Shown: positions 1 through 10,241 of the stretch, piece by piece | How positions within the stretch are numbered: position 1 is the stretch's first letter | Layout of the letters: every line of letters begins with the position of its first letter | Assembly (NCBI RefSeq): GCF_003260015.1 | Contig: NZ_QCXS01000002.1 | Coordinates: 496,001 to 560,000 of the forward strand | Direction: 5' to 3' | Origin: Nakamurella deserti | GTDB taxonomy: Bacteria > Actinomycetota > Actinomycetes > Mycobacteriales > Nakamurellaceae | DNA length: 64,000 bases | Program-made: the position numbers and the translations under genes | Notes under the pieces: model-generated | Database searches by the model: none | The model's input: the letters and a program-made list of their open reading frames with translations, nothing else | Told to the model about the DNA's origin: nothing

Positions 1-147
1 CAACGACTCGTCCACCGCGGCCTGCAGGATCTGCTGCACCCGCATGATGTTGCTGACGGCCTCCATGGACTCCGACGGCCCGATGCGCTCCCGCCACGTC
101 TCGGCGGCTTTGGCGATCAGGTCGAAGGTCACCGGAGTCTCTGTCAC
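1..147 (-). CDS. MarR-family transcriptional regulator, N-terminal part (runs off the window start)
   Basis: Only the first 49 codons are inside the window; the gene continues beyond base 1. Translation from the GTG at 147 reads VTETPVTFDLIAKAAETW and continues with MEAVSNIMRVQQILQAAVDE. This helical N-terminus, with an 'SIMRAQQ'-like segment, is typical of actinobacterial MarR proteins before the winged helix. The DNA-binding part is not visible, so the family call rests on similarity of this segment to remembered family members. The gene is divergent from the thioredoxin-like gene, with only 34 bases between start codons, so both promoters must lie in or overlap that gap. Confidence 0.55.
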   Translation of the reverse strand, partial: MTETPVTFDLIAKAAETWRERIGPSESMEAVSNIMRVQQILQAAVDESL

Positions 148-181
148 GGTGCAGACGCTAGCAGGATGGACAATCACTGGT

Positions 182-1114
182 ATGACCCGAAGCAACCCGC
201 GTTCCGACCCCGCCGCGCTCTCCGCGGCCTTCTCCCGTGCGGTCGACCTGTCCGCCCTGAAGCGTCCCGCCGGCCCGGCCGGGCCCGCCGCCGGCGCCCC
301 CCGGCCCGCCTGGGTGGCCGACGTCACCGAGGCCAACTTCCCGGCCGAGGTCGTCGAGAAGTCCGCCCAGAACCTGGTTCTCGTCGACCTGGGGTCGCCG
401 CGCTCACCGGTGTCGGCCGACGTCAGTGCGATGATGGAGCGCGTCGTCGCCCCGTACGGCGGCGCGGTCGCGTTGGCCCGGGTGGACGTGGACGCACAGC
501 CCCGGATCGCCCAGGCGTTCGGCGTGCAGACGATCCCGACGGTCATCGCCGTCGCCGCCGGACAGCCGGTGGACGCCTTCACCGGTGAGCAGCCCGAGGC
601 GCAGGTCAGCACCTGGGTGCAGAGCCTGGTCGAGGCGGTCGCCGACCGCCTTCCCGGGATGGCGGCTGCGGGCGCGGTCGACGGGGCGGCCGCCGAGGCG
701 CCCGTCGACCCGCTGCTCGAGCAGGCCGAGGACGCCCTGGAGGCCGGCGACCTGGCCTCGGCCATCACCGCCTACGAGGCGCTCGTCGCGCAGAACCCCG
801 CCGACACCGAGGCGGCCGCGGCGCTGGCGCAGCTGCGCTTCCAGGAGCGGGCGGCGGCACTGCCCGCCGACGCCGTCGAGCAGGCCCAGGCCGCGCCCGA
901 CGATCTCGCCGCCCAGTTCGACGCGGCCGACCTGCTGTTCGCCACCGGTCGCACCGAGGAGTCCTTCGCCCTGCTGGTGGACGTCGTGAGCCGGTTCTAC
1001 GGCGACGAGCGCACCGCGACCCGGGACCATCTGCTGGAGCTGTTCGCGCTGGTGGGCAACGACGACCCGCTGGTCATCGCCTCCCGCCGCAAGCTGGCCG
1101 CGGCCCTGTACTGA
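182..1114 (+). CDS. Thioredoxin-fold tetratricopeptide protein without the CxxC motif (YbbN/Rv1324-like)
   Basis: 310 aa. Residues about 45-150 have a thioredoxin fold: an 'ANF..EV' start, a beta strand LVLVDL at 65-70, VDVDAQPRIAQAFGVQTIPT at 101-120 with the cis-proline TIPT, then strand VIAVAAG. The redox CxxC site is replaced by SPRSPVS (72-78), so no thiol-disulfide chemistry is expected from this domain. The remainder is helical with TPR-like repeats from about 180. Known relatives such as E. coli YbbN (CnoX) act as chaperone-like holdases; Rv1324 keeps the same place beside glgB in M. tuberculosis. The ATG at 182 was chosen because the preceding in-frame codons are not conserved-looking and MTRS matches remembered homologue starts. 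No clear ribosome site precedes it, so a leaderless transcript is possible. Confidence 0.8.
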   Translation: MTRSNPRSDPAALSAAFSRAVDLSALKRPAGPAGPAAGAPRPAWVADVTEANFPAEVVEKSAQNLVLVDLGSPRSPVSADVSAMMERVVAPYGGAVALARVDVDAQPRIAQAFGVQTIPTVIAVAAGQPVDAFTGEQPEAQVSTWVQSLVEAVADRLPGMAAAGAVDGAAAEAPVDPLLEQAEDALEAGDLASAITAYEALVAQNPADTEAAAALAQLRFQERAAALPADAVEQAQAAPDDLAAQFDAADLLFATGRTEESFALLVDVVSRFYGDERTATRDHLLELFALVGNDDPLVIASRRKLAAALY

Positions 1115-1135
1115 GCGGTGCCGAGTGCCTCGCTG

Positions 1136-2218
1136 TCAGCAGCGACCGGCGAACCCGTCGAGGTAGCCGACGACGACGTCCGGTGATGTGTCGGGCCGGG
1201 TGCGCAGAAAGGTCAGCGCCTCGTCGGGATCGGTGAGCCGACCGCCGACGGCGTCCGGCCCGGCCTCGCCGAAGACCTCCGCCATCCAGCGGCCGACGGT
1301 GCAGCCGCGGGCGGTGTCGTCGCCGGCCGCGGCGGTCAGCCGGGCCGCCGCCGCGAGTGCGGCGTCACCCAGCGGTGCGGCCAGCGCCCGGTCGGCGTCG
1401 GACACCGTGACCGGGGGGAGGTCCCGCGGTGCCCGCGACGCCGGCGGCGTCAGCCGCCCCAGCGTGACGTCGATGTCGCCGGGCCCGACGTCCCGGCACG
1501 CGGGTGGCCCGCCGCGCAGCCCGAGCAGGGCGCCCTGCGCCCGGTCCACGGACAGGCCGTGGGCGGTCGCATCGGCGGGTGTCACCGACGGCTGGTCGCC
1601 GAAGTCCAGCAGCGGCGCCAGCGCGGTGATCCGCTGGTCGGCCGGGATCAGCGCCGCCAGCGCGGCCCCGGCCAGGCAGTCGGCCTGCAGCTCGCGGAAC
1701 AGCGGCTCGGCAGGCGCACCCAGCCGGGCCGCCACGGCGTGACCGAACTCGTGCGCCAGGCTCGCCGTCAGCCCGCCGGTGCCGTAGTGGTCGGTCAGCA
1801 CGGGCACGAGAACGCCGGTGTCGTAGACGATCCCGTCGTCGGCGGGACAGTAGTAGGCGTTGCCGGTGATCTGGTCCGGGGTGGCGATGCAGAGTGCGCC
1901 GTCACCGTCGGCGCCGGAATCCAGCGGACGCAGACCGCCGCGCAGCTCCACCCACCCGGTGCCGAACGACACCGGGAAGGCCTGCCGCCAGAAGTCCTGG
2001 ACGGCGTCCAGGGTGGTCGCCGCGGTGGCGGCCGGGTCCGATGCCGCCGCGTCCGTGACGACCGACGACCGCACCGGGCCCGGTGCGGTCGCGGTACAGC
2101 CGGTCAGTGCGACCAGGCCCACCGCGACCGCGACGAGCAGGCTACGAATGATCCGCAGCCGTCGGGTCCACCGCCGTGTCCGCCGCAGGATCGGCGGCCG
2201 CGTCGACGACGGTGACAC
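1136..2218 (-). CDS. Lipoprotein neutral zinc metallopeptidase
   Basis: 360 aa from a GTG start. A basic N-terminus (RRTRRWTRRLRIIR), a hydrophobic stretch and the lipobox LTGC (residues 38-41) predict a lipoprotein anchored outside the membrane at Cys41. The zinc site is HEFGH at 155-159, followed by ELQADCLAG at 175-183. The HExGH...ELQADC pattern is that of the neutral zinc metallopeptidase family (YpfJ-like, PF04228), whose substrates are mostly unknown. The start overlaps the 3' end of glgB by 77 bases, which suggests translational coupling, but a start nearer the basic segment cannot be excluded. It is the last gene of the glg operon direction; it has no obvious link to glucan metabolism. 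Confidence 0.75.
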   Translation of the reverse strand: MSPSSTRPPILRRTRRWTRRLRIIRSLLVAVAVGLVALTGCTATAPGPVRSSVVTDAAASDPAATAATTLDAVQDFWRQAFPVSFGTGWVELRGGLRPLDSGADGDGALCIATPDQITGNAYYCPADDGIVYDTGVLVPVLTDHYGTGGLTASLAHEFGHAVAARLGAPAEPLFRELQADCLAGAALAALIPADQRITALAPLLDFGDQPSVTPADATAHGLSVDRAQGALLGLRGGPPACRDVGPGDIDVTLGRLTPPASRAPRDLPPVTVSDADRALAAPLGDAALAAAARLTAAAGDDTARGCTVGRWMAEVFGEAGPDAVGGRLTDPDEALTFLRTRPDTSPDVVVGYLDGFAGRC

Positions 2219-4991
2219 CGTCGGTGTCCGGGACCAGCAGCAGCGACCCGAGTGGCGGGAGCACCACGGTGGCCGAGGTCGGCTGGCCGTTCCACGGCTC
2301 GCCGTCGGCGGTCACCGAACCCATGTTGCCCATCCCCGAACCGCCGTAGATCTCGGCGTCGGAGTTCAGCGCCTCGCGCCAGCGGCCGGCGATGGGCAGG
2401 CCCACCCGGTACCAGTTGTGCGGCTGGGCCGCGAAGTTGATGAGCACCGCGACCACCGACCCGTCGCTGCCGTACCGCAGGTAGGTGAAGACGTTGCCGT
2501 TGCGGTCGCCGCCGTCCAGCCACTGGAACCCGGCCGGTACGTGATCCTGCGACCAGAGGGCGGGCGAGGACCGGTAGAAGCGGTTCAGGTCACCGACGTA
2601 GCGGCGCAGTCCGCTGTGCAGCTTGTGCTCCAGCAGCCACCAGGGCAGCGAGGCGCTCTCGCGCCACTCGTCGAAGGCGCCGATCTCGGAGCCCATGAAC
2701 AGCAGCTGCTTGCCGGGGTGACCCCACATGTGGGTGTAGTACGAGCGCAGGTTGGCGGCCTTGCGCCAGCTGTCGCCGGCGACCTTGCCCCACATGGAGC
2801 CCTTGCCGTGCACGACCTCGTCGTGCGAGATCGGCAGCACGAACTGCTCGGAGTAGGCGTAGACCATCGAGAACGTCATGTCGTCGTGGTGCCAGGAGCG
2901 GTAGATCGGGTCGCGCGACAGGTACTCGAGCGTGTCGTGCATCCAGCCCATGTTCCACTTCATGTGGAAACCCAGGCCACCGACGTAGGTCGGCTTGGTG
3001 ACGCCCGGCCACGAGGTGGACTCCTCGGCGATCATCATCACGCCGGGGTGCCGCTTGCCGACGGTCGCGTTGACCTCCTGCAGGAACGACACGGCCTGCA
3101 GGTTCTCCCGCCCACCGAACTCGTTGGGCTCCCACTGGCCCGCCTCGCGCGAATAGTCCAGGTACAGCATCGAGGCCACCGCGTCGACCCGGAGGCCGTC
3201 CATGTGGAATTCCTCGAGCCAGTACAACGCGTTGGCGACCAGGAAGTTGCGGACCTCACGACGACCGAAGTCGAAGATGTAGGTGCCCCAATCCATGTGC
3301 TCGCCGCGGCGGGGGTCCGGGTGCTCGTACAACGCGGTGCCGTCGAAGCGGCCCAGTGCGAACTCGTCCTTGGGGAAGTGCCCGGGGACCCAGTCCAGGA
3401 TGACGCCGTAGCCCTCCTGGTGGAGCCGGTCGATGAGGTAGCGCAGGTCGTCCGGCTCGCCGAACTTGGAGTCCGCCGCGTAGTAGCCGGTCACCTGATA
3501 GCCCCAGGAACCCTCGAACGGGTGCTGCTCCACGGGGAGCAGCTCGACGTGGGTGAACGCCGTCTCGGCCAGGTCGGCGATCAGCGCGTCGGCGAACTCG
3601 CGGTAGGACAGGCCCCGCTTCCAGGAGCCGATGTGCAGCTCGTAGATCGACATCGGGCCGTTGAGCACGTCGGAGGTCGAGCGCTTCTCGATCCAGGCGT
3701 CGTCGCCCCAGCTGTAGGTGCTCTGGTACACCTTCGAGGCGTTGGCCGGCGGCACCTCGGCCCAGTTGGCCATCGGGTCGGCCTTGTCGCGCCAGACCCG
3801 GTCGGCGCCGAGGATGGCGTACTTGTACGCGGTGCCGGGAGCCACGCCGGGCACGAACAGCTCCCAGATGCCGCTGCTGCCCAGCGAGCGCATCGGCTGG
3901 TTGATGCCGCTCCAGAAGTCGAACTCCCCGGTCACCCGCACGCCGTGCGCGTTGGGCGCCCACACCGCGAACGACGTACCGGTGACGGTGCCGTTGGGCG
4001 TGTCGTAGCTGCGCTGGTGGGCGCCGAGGACCTTCCACAGTTGCTCGTGGCGGCCTTCCTGGATCAGGTAGACGTCCATCTCGCCGAGCGTGGGCAGCCA
4101 GCGGTACGGGTCGTCCACCTCGTGGGCGTTGCCGTCCTCGTAGGTGACGCGGATGCGGTAGTCGCCGACCGGGCCGTCGACGAACGCCGACCAGATGCCG
4201 CCGTAGGTGCTCTCGAACTCGACGACCTCGCCGTCGTGCAGCAACTCGACGGTGCGGGCGTGGTGGCGCAGCGTGCGCACCACCGAGCGACCGTCGGCCA
4301 GCGGATGGGCGCCGAGGATGCTGTGCGGATCGTGGTGGGCACCGCCGATGAGCCGCTGGTACTCCTCCTCGCTGAAGCCGTCGACGGTGGCGCCGACCTG
4401 GTTGCCGGCGTCGGACACCCCCTCCGCACCCTTGGCGGCGGCGACGGAGTCGGAGGCGGGAGCGGTGGACGGGGTCCGGCGCGGCGGCCGGGCGTTGACG
4501 GCGCCGGCGGGGGCGAGCGGGGCGACCTCGGCGTCGGCGCTGCCGGCCGGGGTGGTCACGACCGCGTTCTCGACCGCGGCCGGCTCGGCGACCGCCGCGG
4601 TGGGCGGCACCACGGCGGGGGAGTCGGCCGACAGTGCGGCCGGGGTGTCCCCGGCCGGGGTGGTCGACACGTCCGGAGCCCCGGCGGGAGCGGGGGTCAC
4701 CACGACCGGGGCCGGCTTCTTCGCGCGGGGGGCGCGCGGCTTCGGCGGGATCGGGTTGCCGTCGGCGTCGAGCTTCGGCGCGGCGGGCTTGCGCGGCGCG
4801 CGGGGCGTGGGCGGGGCGGCCGCGGCGGGGGTGCCGTCGGCCGTGGGCCCGGCAGCCGGCGCGGCGGCGGCTGCGGGCTTGCGGGGCGCACGCGGCTTCG
4901 GCGGGATCGGGTTGCCGGCCGCGTCGAGCTTCGGCGCGGCGGGCTTGCGGGGAGCGCGGGCCGGCTTGGTCACGGGTACTTCTTCGGTCAC
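2142..4991 (-). CDS. glgB: 1,4-alpha-glucan branching enzyme with a long repetitive N-terminal extension
   Basis: 949 aa, against about 730 for usual actinobacterial GlgB. The conserved enzyme begins near residue 205 (GGAHHDPHSILGAHP at 216-230) with the CBM48 modules and the GH13 barrel. The GH13 sites are visible: GLRVDAVASMLY (nucleophile Asp), MIAEEST (acid Glu) and PISHDEVVHGKGS. It introduces alpha-1,6 branches into the linear glucan made by GlgE. Residues 1-205 are low complexity, rich in Pro, Ala, Lys and Arg, and contain a 26-residue unit (RAPRKPAAPKLDA.GNPIPP...) twice, at 12-37 and 64-89, differing at one residue. The GTG at 4991 overlaps the mak stop (GTGA) and has an ideal GGAGGA site eight bases or so upstream, which fixes the start. 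Confidence 0.95.
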   Translation of the reverse strand: MTEEVPVTKPARAPRKPAAPKLDAAGNPIPPKPRAPRKPAAAAAPAAGPTADGTPAAAAPPTPRAPRKPAAPKLDADGNPIPPKPRAPRAKKPAPVVVTPAPAGAPDVSTTPAGDTPAALSADSPAVVPPTAAVAEPAAVENAVVTTPAGSADAEVAPLAPAGAVNARPPRRTPSTAPASDSVAAAKGAEGVSDAGNQVGATVDGFSEEEYQRLIGGAHHDPHSILGAHPLADGRSVVRTLRHHARTVELLHDGEVVEFESTYGGIWSAFVDGPVGDYRIRVTYEDGNAHEVDDPYRWLPTLGEMDVYLIQEGRHEQLWKVLGAHQRSYDTPNGTVTGTSFAVWAPNAHGVRVTGEFDFWSGINQPMRSLGSSGIWELFVPGVAPGTAYKYAILGADRVWRDKADPMANWAEVPPANASKVYQSTYSWGDDAWIEKRSTSDVLNGPMSIYELHIGSWKRGLSYREFADALIADLAETAFTHVELLPVEQHPFEGSWGYQVTGYYAADSKFGEPDDLRYLIDRLHQEGYGVILDWVPGHFPKDEFALGRFDGTALYEHPDPRRGEHMDWGTYIFDFGRREVRNFLVANALYWLEEFHMDGLRVDAVASMLYLDYSREAGQWEPNEFGGRENLQAVSFLQEVNATVGKRHPGVMMIAEESTSWPGVTKPTYVGGLGFHMKWNMGWMHDTLEYLSRDPIYRSWHHDDMTFSMVYAYSEQFVLPISHDEVVHGKGSMWGKVAGDSWRKAANLRSYYTHMWGHPGKQLLFMGSEIGAFDEWRESASLPWWLLEHKLHSGLRRYVGDLNRFYRSSPALWSQDHVPAGFQWLDGGDRNGNVFTYLRYGSDGSVVAVLINFAAQPHNWYRVGLPIAGRWREALNSDAEIYGGSGMGNMGSVTADGEPWNGQPTSATVVLPPLGSLLLVPDTDGVTVVDAAADPAADTAVDPTAADHS
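4725..4958 (-). repeat. Two 78-bp direct repeats inside glgB
   Basis: The segments 4881-4958 and 4725-4802 encode the same 26-residue Pro/Lys/Arg-rich unit of the GlgB N-terminal extension and differ by few bases. They are a recent in-frame duplication with a 78-bp spacer between copies. Confidence 0.85.
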
Positions 4992-6382
4992 TGGGTTCCT
5001 CCGGCTTTGATCAAGGTGTCGACGGCGTGCAGCGGGATCGGTTCCCAGGTGGGCCGGTTCCCGTGCTCGTAGGCGACTTCGTACACAGCTTTGTCGAGTT
5101 CGAACGCGGTGATGACTTCCGGGGCGCCCAGGGGCTTGGCGCCGTCGGCCGAGCGGTACCCGTCGAGGAAGGCGTCCCGGTTGCGGTGTGCCCATTCCGC
5201 CGCCCGGTAGGTCTGCTGTGGGTCGGTGGCCCCGGTCGGCAGCAGATGGTTGGCGGCGTAGTCGAAGGAGCGCAGCATGCCGGCCACGTCCTTGGCCAGG
5301 AGCTGACGCTCCTTGCGCTCGGGCAGCGATTTCGCCGGCTCTCCCTCGAAGTCGATGATGGCCCACCCGGTGAGCGTCCGCAGGGTCTGACCCAGGTGCA
5401 GGTCGCCGTGCACCCGCTGGACCACCACCGGGGTCTCCAGCGAACGGGCCGCCTCGAACGTCGCGATCACGGCGGGCAGCCGCTCGGCGACGGCCGGCAC
5501 GTGGCCGGCGACCCGGCGGGCCTCGTCGATCATCGCCGTGACGACGTCCGACCACGCCTGCGAGCTCAGGGTGACCTCGCCGAACGCAGCGGCGAGGTCC
5601 CGGTGGACCTCGGCCACGGCGACCCCGAGACGGAACGACTCGGCGGCGAAGTCGCCACCGACCTCGTCGGCCCGCAGGTCGCCCTCGGCGAGCAGGTCGC
5701 GGACGCTGGTGGTGGCCATCGCCCAGCCGTCGGCGGAGTTGGCGAAGAAGCTCGACAGGAAACCCAACGTCGTGGGTTCGGCGTTGCCGTCGTCGGTGGT
5801 CAGGGCGTCGGACTCGAGCACGGCCAGCGCCCGGGCCACGTGCGGGCTGCCGGTGGACGACAGTGCCCGGTGGATCTCGACGTCGGGGTTCACGCCCGGC
5901 TCCAGCCGCCGGTAGACCTTCAGGATCCCCGAGTCGCCGTAGATGATCGAGGTGTTGGACTGCTCACCGGAGATCATCCGGCCACGGGCGGCCGGGTCGA
6001 TGTCGGCGCCGGGCTCGGGCACCAGCCGGACGTCACCCCAGACGCGTCCGGTGGCCAGACCGGCGATCAGCTCGCCGGTCACCACGGGGTCGTGGAGGGC
6101 GTCGTAGGCGACGAGACCGTCGGCGGTGCCGATGGTCGCGTGGGCGAGCCGATCCGGCAGCCAGGGCCGGCGGCCGACGAACAGCTGGTAGTGCTGCTTC
6201 CCGAGCGCGCTGTGCACCTCGAGGATCAGGTGGTCCAGCTGCAGCGGCCCGTCCGGGGTGTCCAGCGCGTCGGCTAGTCGGCTCGAGGCGGCGGTGCCGA
6301 TCGAGTGCAGGTCGACGCCCTTGGCCGCGAACCAGCGCTGCCGGGGCAGCCAGTCGTGCAGGAGATCGGTCAGTGAGCTCAT
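4988..6382 (-). CDS. mak: Maltokinase
   Basis: 464 aa. Phosphorylates maltose with ATP to give maltose-1-phosphate, the GlgE substrate. The N-terminus ([21 protein letters not shown]) is the typical maltokinase cap and the phosphotransferase core is visible as [14 protein letters not shown] followed by [18 protein letters not shown], which provide the catalytic Asp and the metal-binding Asp of aminoglycoside-kinase-like folds. The ATG overlaps the treS stop by four bases (ATGA) and its own stop overlaps the glgB start, so translation of treS, mak and glgB is coupled. In some actinobacteria TreS and Mak are fused; here they are separate proteins. Confidence 0.93.
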   Translation of the reverse strand: MSSLTDLLHDWLPRQRWFAAKGVDLHSIGTAASSRLADALDTPDGPLQLDHLILEVHSALGKQHYQLFVGRRPWLPDRLAHATIGTADGLVAYDALHDPVVTGELIAGLATGRVWGDVRLVPEPGADIDPAARGRMISGEQSNTSIIYGDSGILKVYRRLEPGVNPDVEIHRALSSTGSPHVARALAVLESDALTTDDGNAEPTTLGFLSSFFANSADGWAMATTSVRDLLAEGDLRADEVGGDFAAESFRLGVAVAEVHRDLAAAFGEVTLSSQAWSDVVTAMIDEARRVAGHVPAVAERLPAVIATFEAARSLETPVVVQRVHGDLHLGQTLRTLTGWAIIDFEGEPAKSLPERKERQLLAKDVAGMLRSFDYAANHLLPTGATDPQQTYRAAEWAHRNRDAFLDGYRSADGAKPLGAPEVITAFELDKAVYEVAYEHGNRPTWEPIPLHAVDTLIKAGGTQ

Positions 6383-8094
6383 GGTCGGTGTGCTCCTTCG
6401 GCCTGGGGGACGAGTTCGAACCAGTAGAACCCGTGGCCCGGGAGGGTGAGCAGATAGGTCAGCTCACCGATCGGGGGGAACGTGGCCCCTCCGGTGAGTT
6501 CGACGGGAACGTAGTCGGCATAGCGGCTCAGGTCCAACTCGACCGGTTGCGGGAAGCGGGAGAGGTTGTTCACGCACAGCACCGGCCGCTCGTGGTCGTC
6601 CAGGGTCAGGGTGTAGGCCAGTACGCACGGGTTGGAGCCGCCCTCGTCCGTGAACCGCCCGAGGGCGAAGATCGGGTGCCGCTTGCGGATCTCGATCATC
6701 CGGCGGGTCCAGCCAAGCAGCGACGAGGAGTTGTTCAGCTGCGCCTCGACGTTGACTGCCTGGTACCCGTACAGCGGATCCATGATCGCGGGCAGGCTGA
6801 GCCGGGCCGGATCGGCGCGGGAGAAGCCGCCGTTGCGGTCGGGTGACCACTGCATCGGGGTGCGCACGCCGTCGCGGTCGCCGAGCCAGATGTTGTCGCC
6901 CATCCCGATCTCGTCGCCGTAGTACAGCACCGGAGATCCGGGCAGCGACAACAGCAGCGCGGTGAACAGTTCGATCTGGTCGCGGTCACCTTCCAGCAGC
7001 GGCGCCAGCCGTCGCCGGATGCCGATGTTGGCCTTCATCCGCGGGTCCTTGGCGTACTCGCTCCACATGTAGTCGCGGTCGGCGTCGCTGACCATCTCCA
7101 GGGTCAGCTCGTCGTGGTTGCGCAGGAAGATCCCCCAGGCACCGGTCCGTGGGATGGCCGGCGTCTGGGCCAGGATCTCCGCGATGGGGAACCGCGACTG
7201 CCGCCGGGCGGCCATGAAGATGCGGGGCATCAGCGGGAAGTGGAAGCACATGTGGCACTCGTCGCCGCCGACGGCCGGATCCCCGAAGTACTCGACGACG
7301 TCGTCCGGCCACTGGTTCGCCTCGGCGAGCAGTACCGCGTGCGGGTACTCGGTGTCGACGACCCGGCGCACCTGCTTCAGGAAGGCGTGCGTCTGCGGCA
7401 GGTTCTCGCAGTCGGTGCCCTCCTGCTCGAACAGATAGGGCACCGCGTCCAGCCGGAACCCGTCGATGCCCAGGTCCAGCCAGAACCGCATCACGTCCAG
7501 CAGTGCCTCGCCCACCGCCGGGTTCTCGAAGTTCAGATCCGGCTGGTGGGCGAAGAAGCGGTGCCAGTAGTACTGCCGGCGGACCGGGTCGAACGTCCAG
7601 TTCGACGCCTCGGTGTCGACGAAGATCACCCGGGCCCCGGGATACCCGGTGTCGTCGTCGCGCCAGACGTAGAAGTCCCCGTAGTCACCGTCCGGGTCCC
7701 GCCGCGACTCCTGGAACCAGCGGTGGGTGTCGGAGGTGTGGTTGAGCACCAGGTCGGTGACCACCCGCAACCCCCGTTCGTGGGCGGCGTCCAGCAGCGC
7801 GACGAAGTCGTCCACGGTGCCGAACTCCGCGAGCACCGTCCGGTAGTCGCGGATGTCGTAGCCGCCGTCGCGCAGGGGTGAGTCGTAGAACGGCGGCAGC
7901 CACAGGCAGTCGACACCGAGCCAGGCGAGGTAGTCCAACTTCTCGATCAGGCCCCGCAGGTCACCGGTGCCGTCGGCGTTCGAGTCGTGGAACGACCGCA
8001 CCAGCACCTCGTAGAACACCGCCCGCTGGTACCACTGCGGGTCGGCCGGCATCGGCCGGGCGGACCGGAGACCGGCCACCGGTGCGTCGGCCAT
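6379..8094 (-). CDS. treS: Trehalose synthase (maltose alpha-D-glucosyltransferase)
   Basis: 571 aa, a normal length for unfused TreS. Interconverts trehalose and maltose, feeding maltose to Mak. GH13 family features are in order: [15 protein letters not shown] near the N-terminus, [30 protein letters not shown] with the nucleophile Asp, [10 protein letters not shown] with the acid Glu, and [12 protein letters not shown] with the third carboxylate. The start lies four bases after the glgE stop, so it is in the same operon. The C-terminal beta domain is present to the end and no kinase domain follows. Confidence 0.95.
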   Translation of the reverse strand: MADAPVAGLRSARPMPADPQWYQRAVFYEVLVRSFHDSNADGTGDLRGLIEKLDYLAWLGVDCLWLPPFYDSPLRDGGYDIRDYRTVLAEFGTVDDFVALLDAAHERGLRVVTDLVLNHTSDTHRWFQESRRDPDGDYGDFYVWRDDDTGYPGARVIFVDTEASNWTFDPVRRQYYWHRFFAHQPDLNFENPAVGEALLDVMRFWLDLGIDGFRLDAVPYLFEQEGTDCENLPQTHAFLKQVRRVVDTEYPHAVLLAEANQWPDDVVEYFGDPAVGGDECHMCFHFPLMPRIFMAARRQSRFPIAEILAQTPAIPRTGAWGIFLRNHDELTLEMVSDADRDYMWSEYAKDPRMKANIGIRRRLAPLLEGDRDQIELFTALLLSLPGSPVLYYGDEIGMGDNIWLGDRDGVRTPMQWSPDRNGGFSRADPARLSLPAIMDPLYGYQAVNVEAQLNNSSSLLGWTRRMIEIRKRHPIFALGRFTDEGGSNPCVLAYTLTLDDHERPVLCVNNLSRFPQPVELDLSRYADYVPVELTGGATFPPIGELTYLLTLPGHGFYWFELVPQAEGAHRP

Positions 8095-8098
8095 CAGC

Positions 8099-10081
<1,983 letters not shown>

Positions 10082-10087
10082 GCGGAC

Positions 10088-10093
10088 AACCTA
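10088..10093 (-). promoter_or_regulatory. -10 hexamer for a leaderless glgE transcript
   Basis: On the minus strand the sequence reads TAGGTT, six bases, then the GTG start of glgE. TANNNT followed by six or seven bases and the start codon is the usual arrangement for leaderless actinobacterial mRNAs. No good -35 box is seen. Confidence 0.5.
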
Positions 10094-10241
10094 CCCAACC
10101 GGGTGCGGGCCGGCTGCGCGGACCACCCCCGGCGCGTGACGGCCGCGGCCGGGCGGTGCGGTCTGCTGAATCGTGCCCATCGTCGGATTCGACGCGTCGC
10201 GTTCATCCCGACGTGACGATCATCGACTAGTTTCACGCGGT

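Noticed and set aside
6379-8094. Fused TreS-maltokinase
   Set aside because: TreS has its own stop overlapping the mak start; the proteins are separate.
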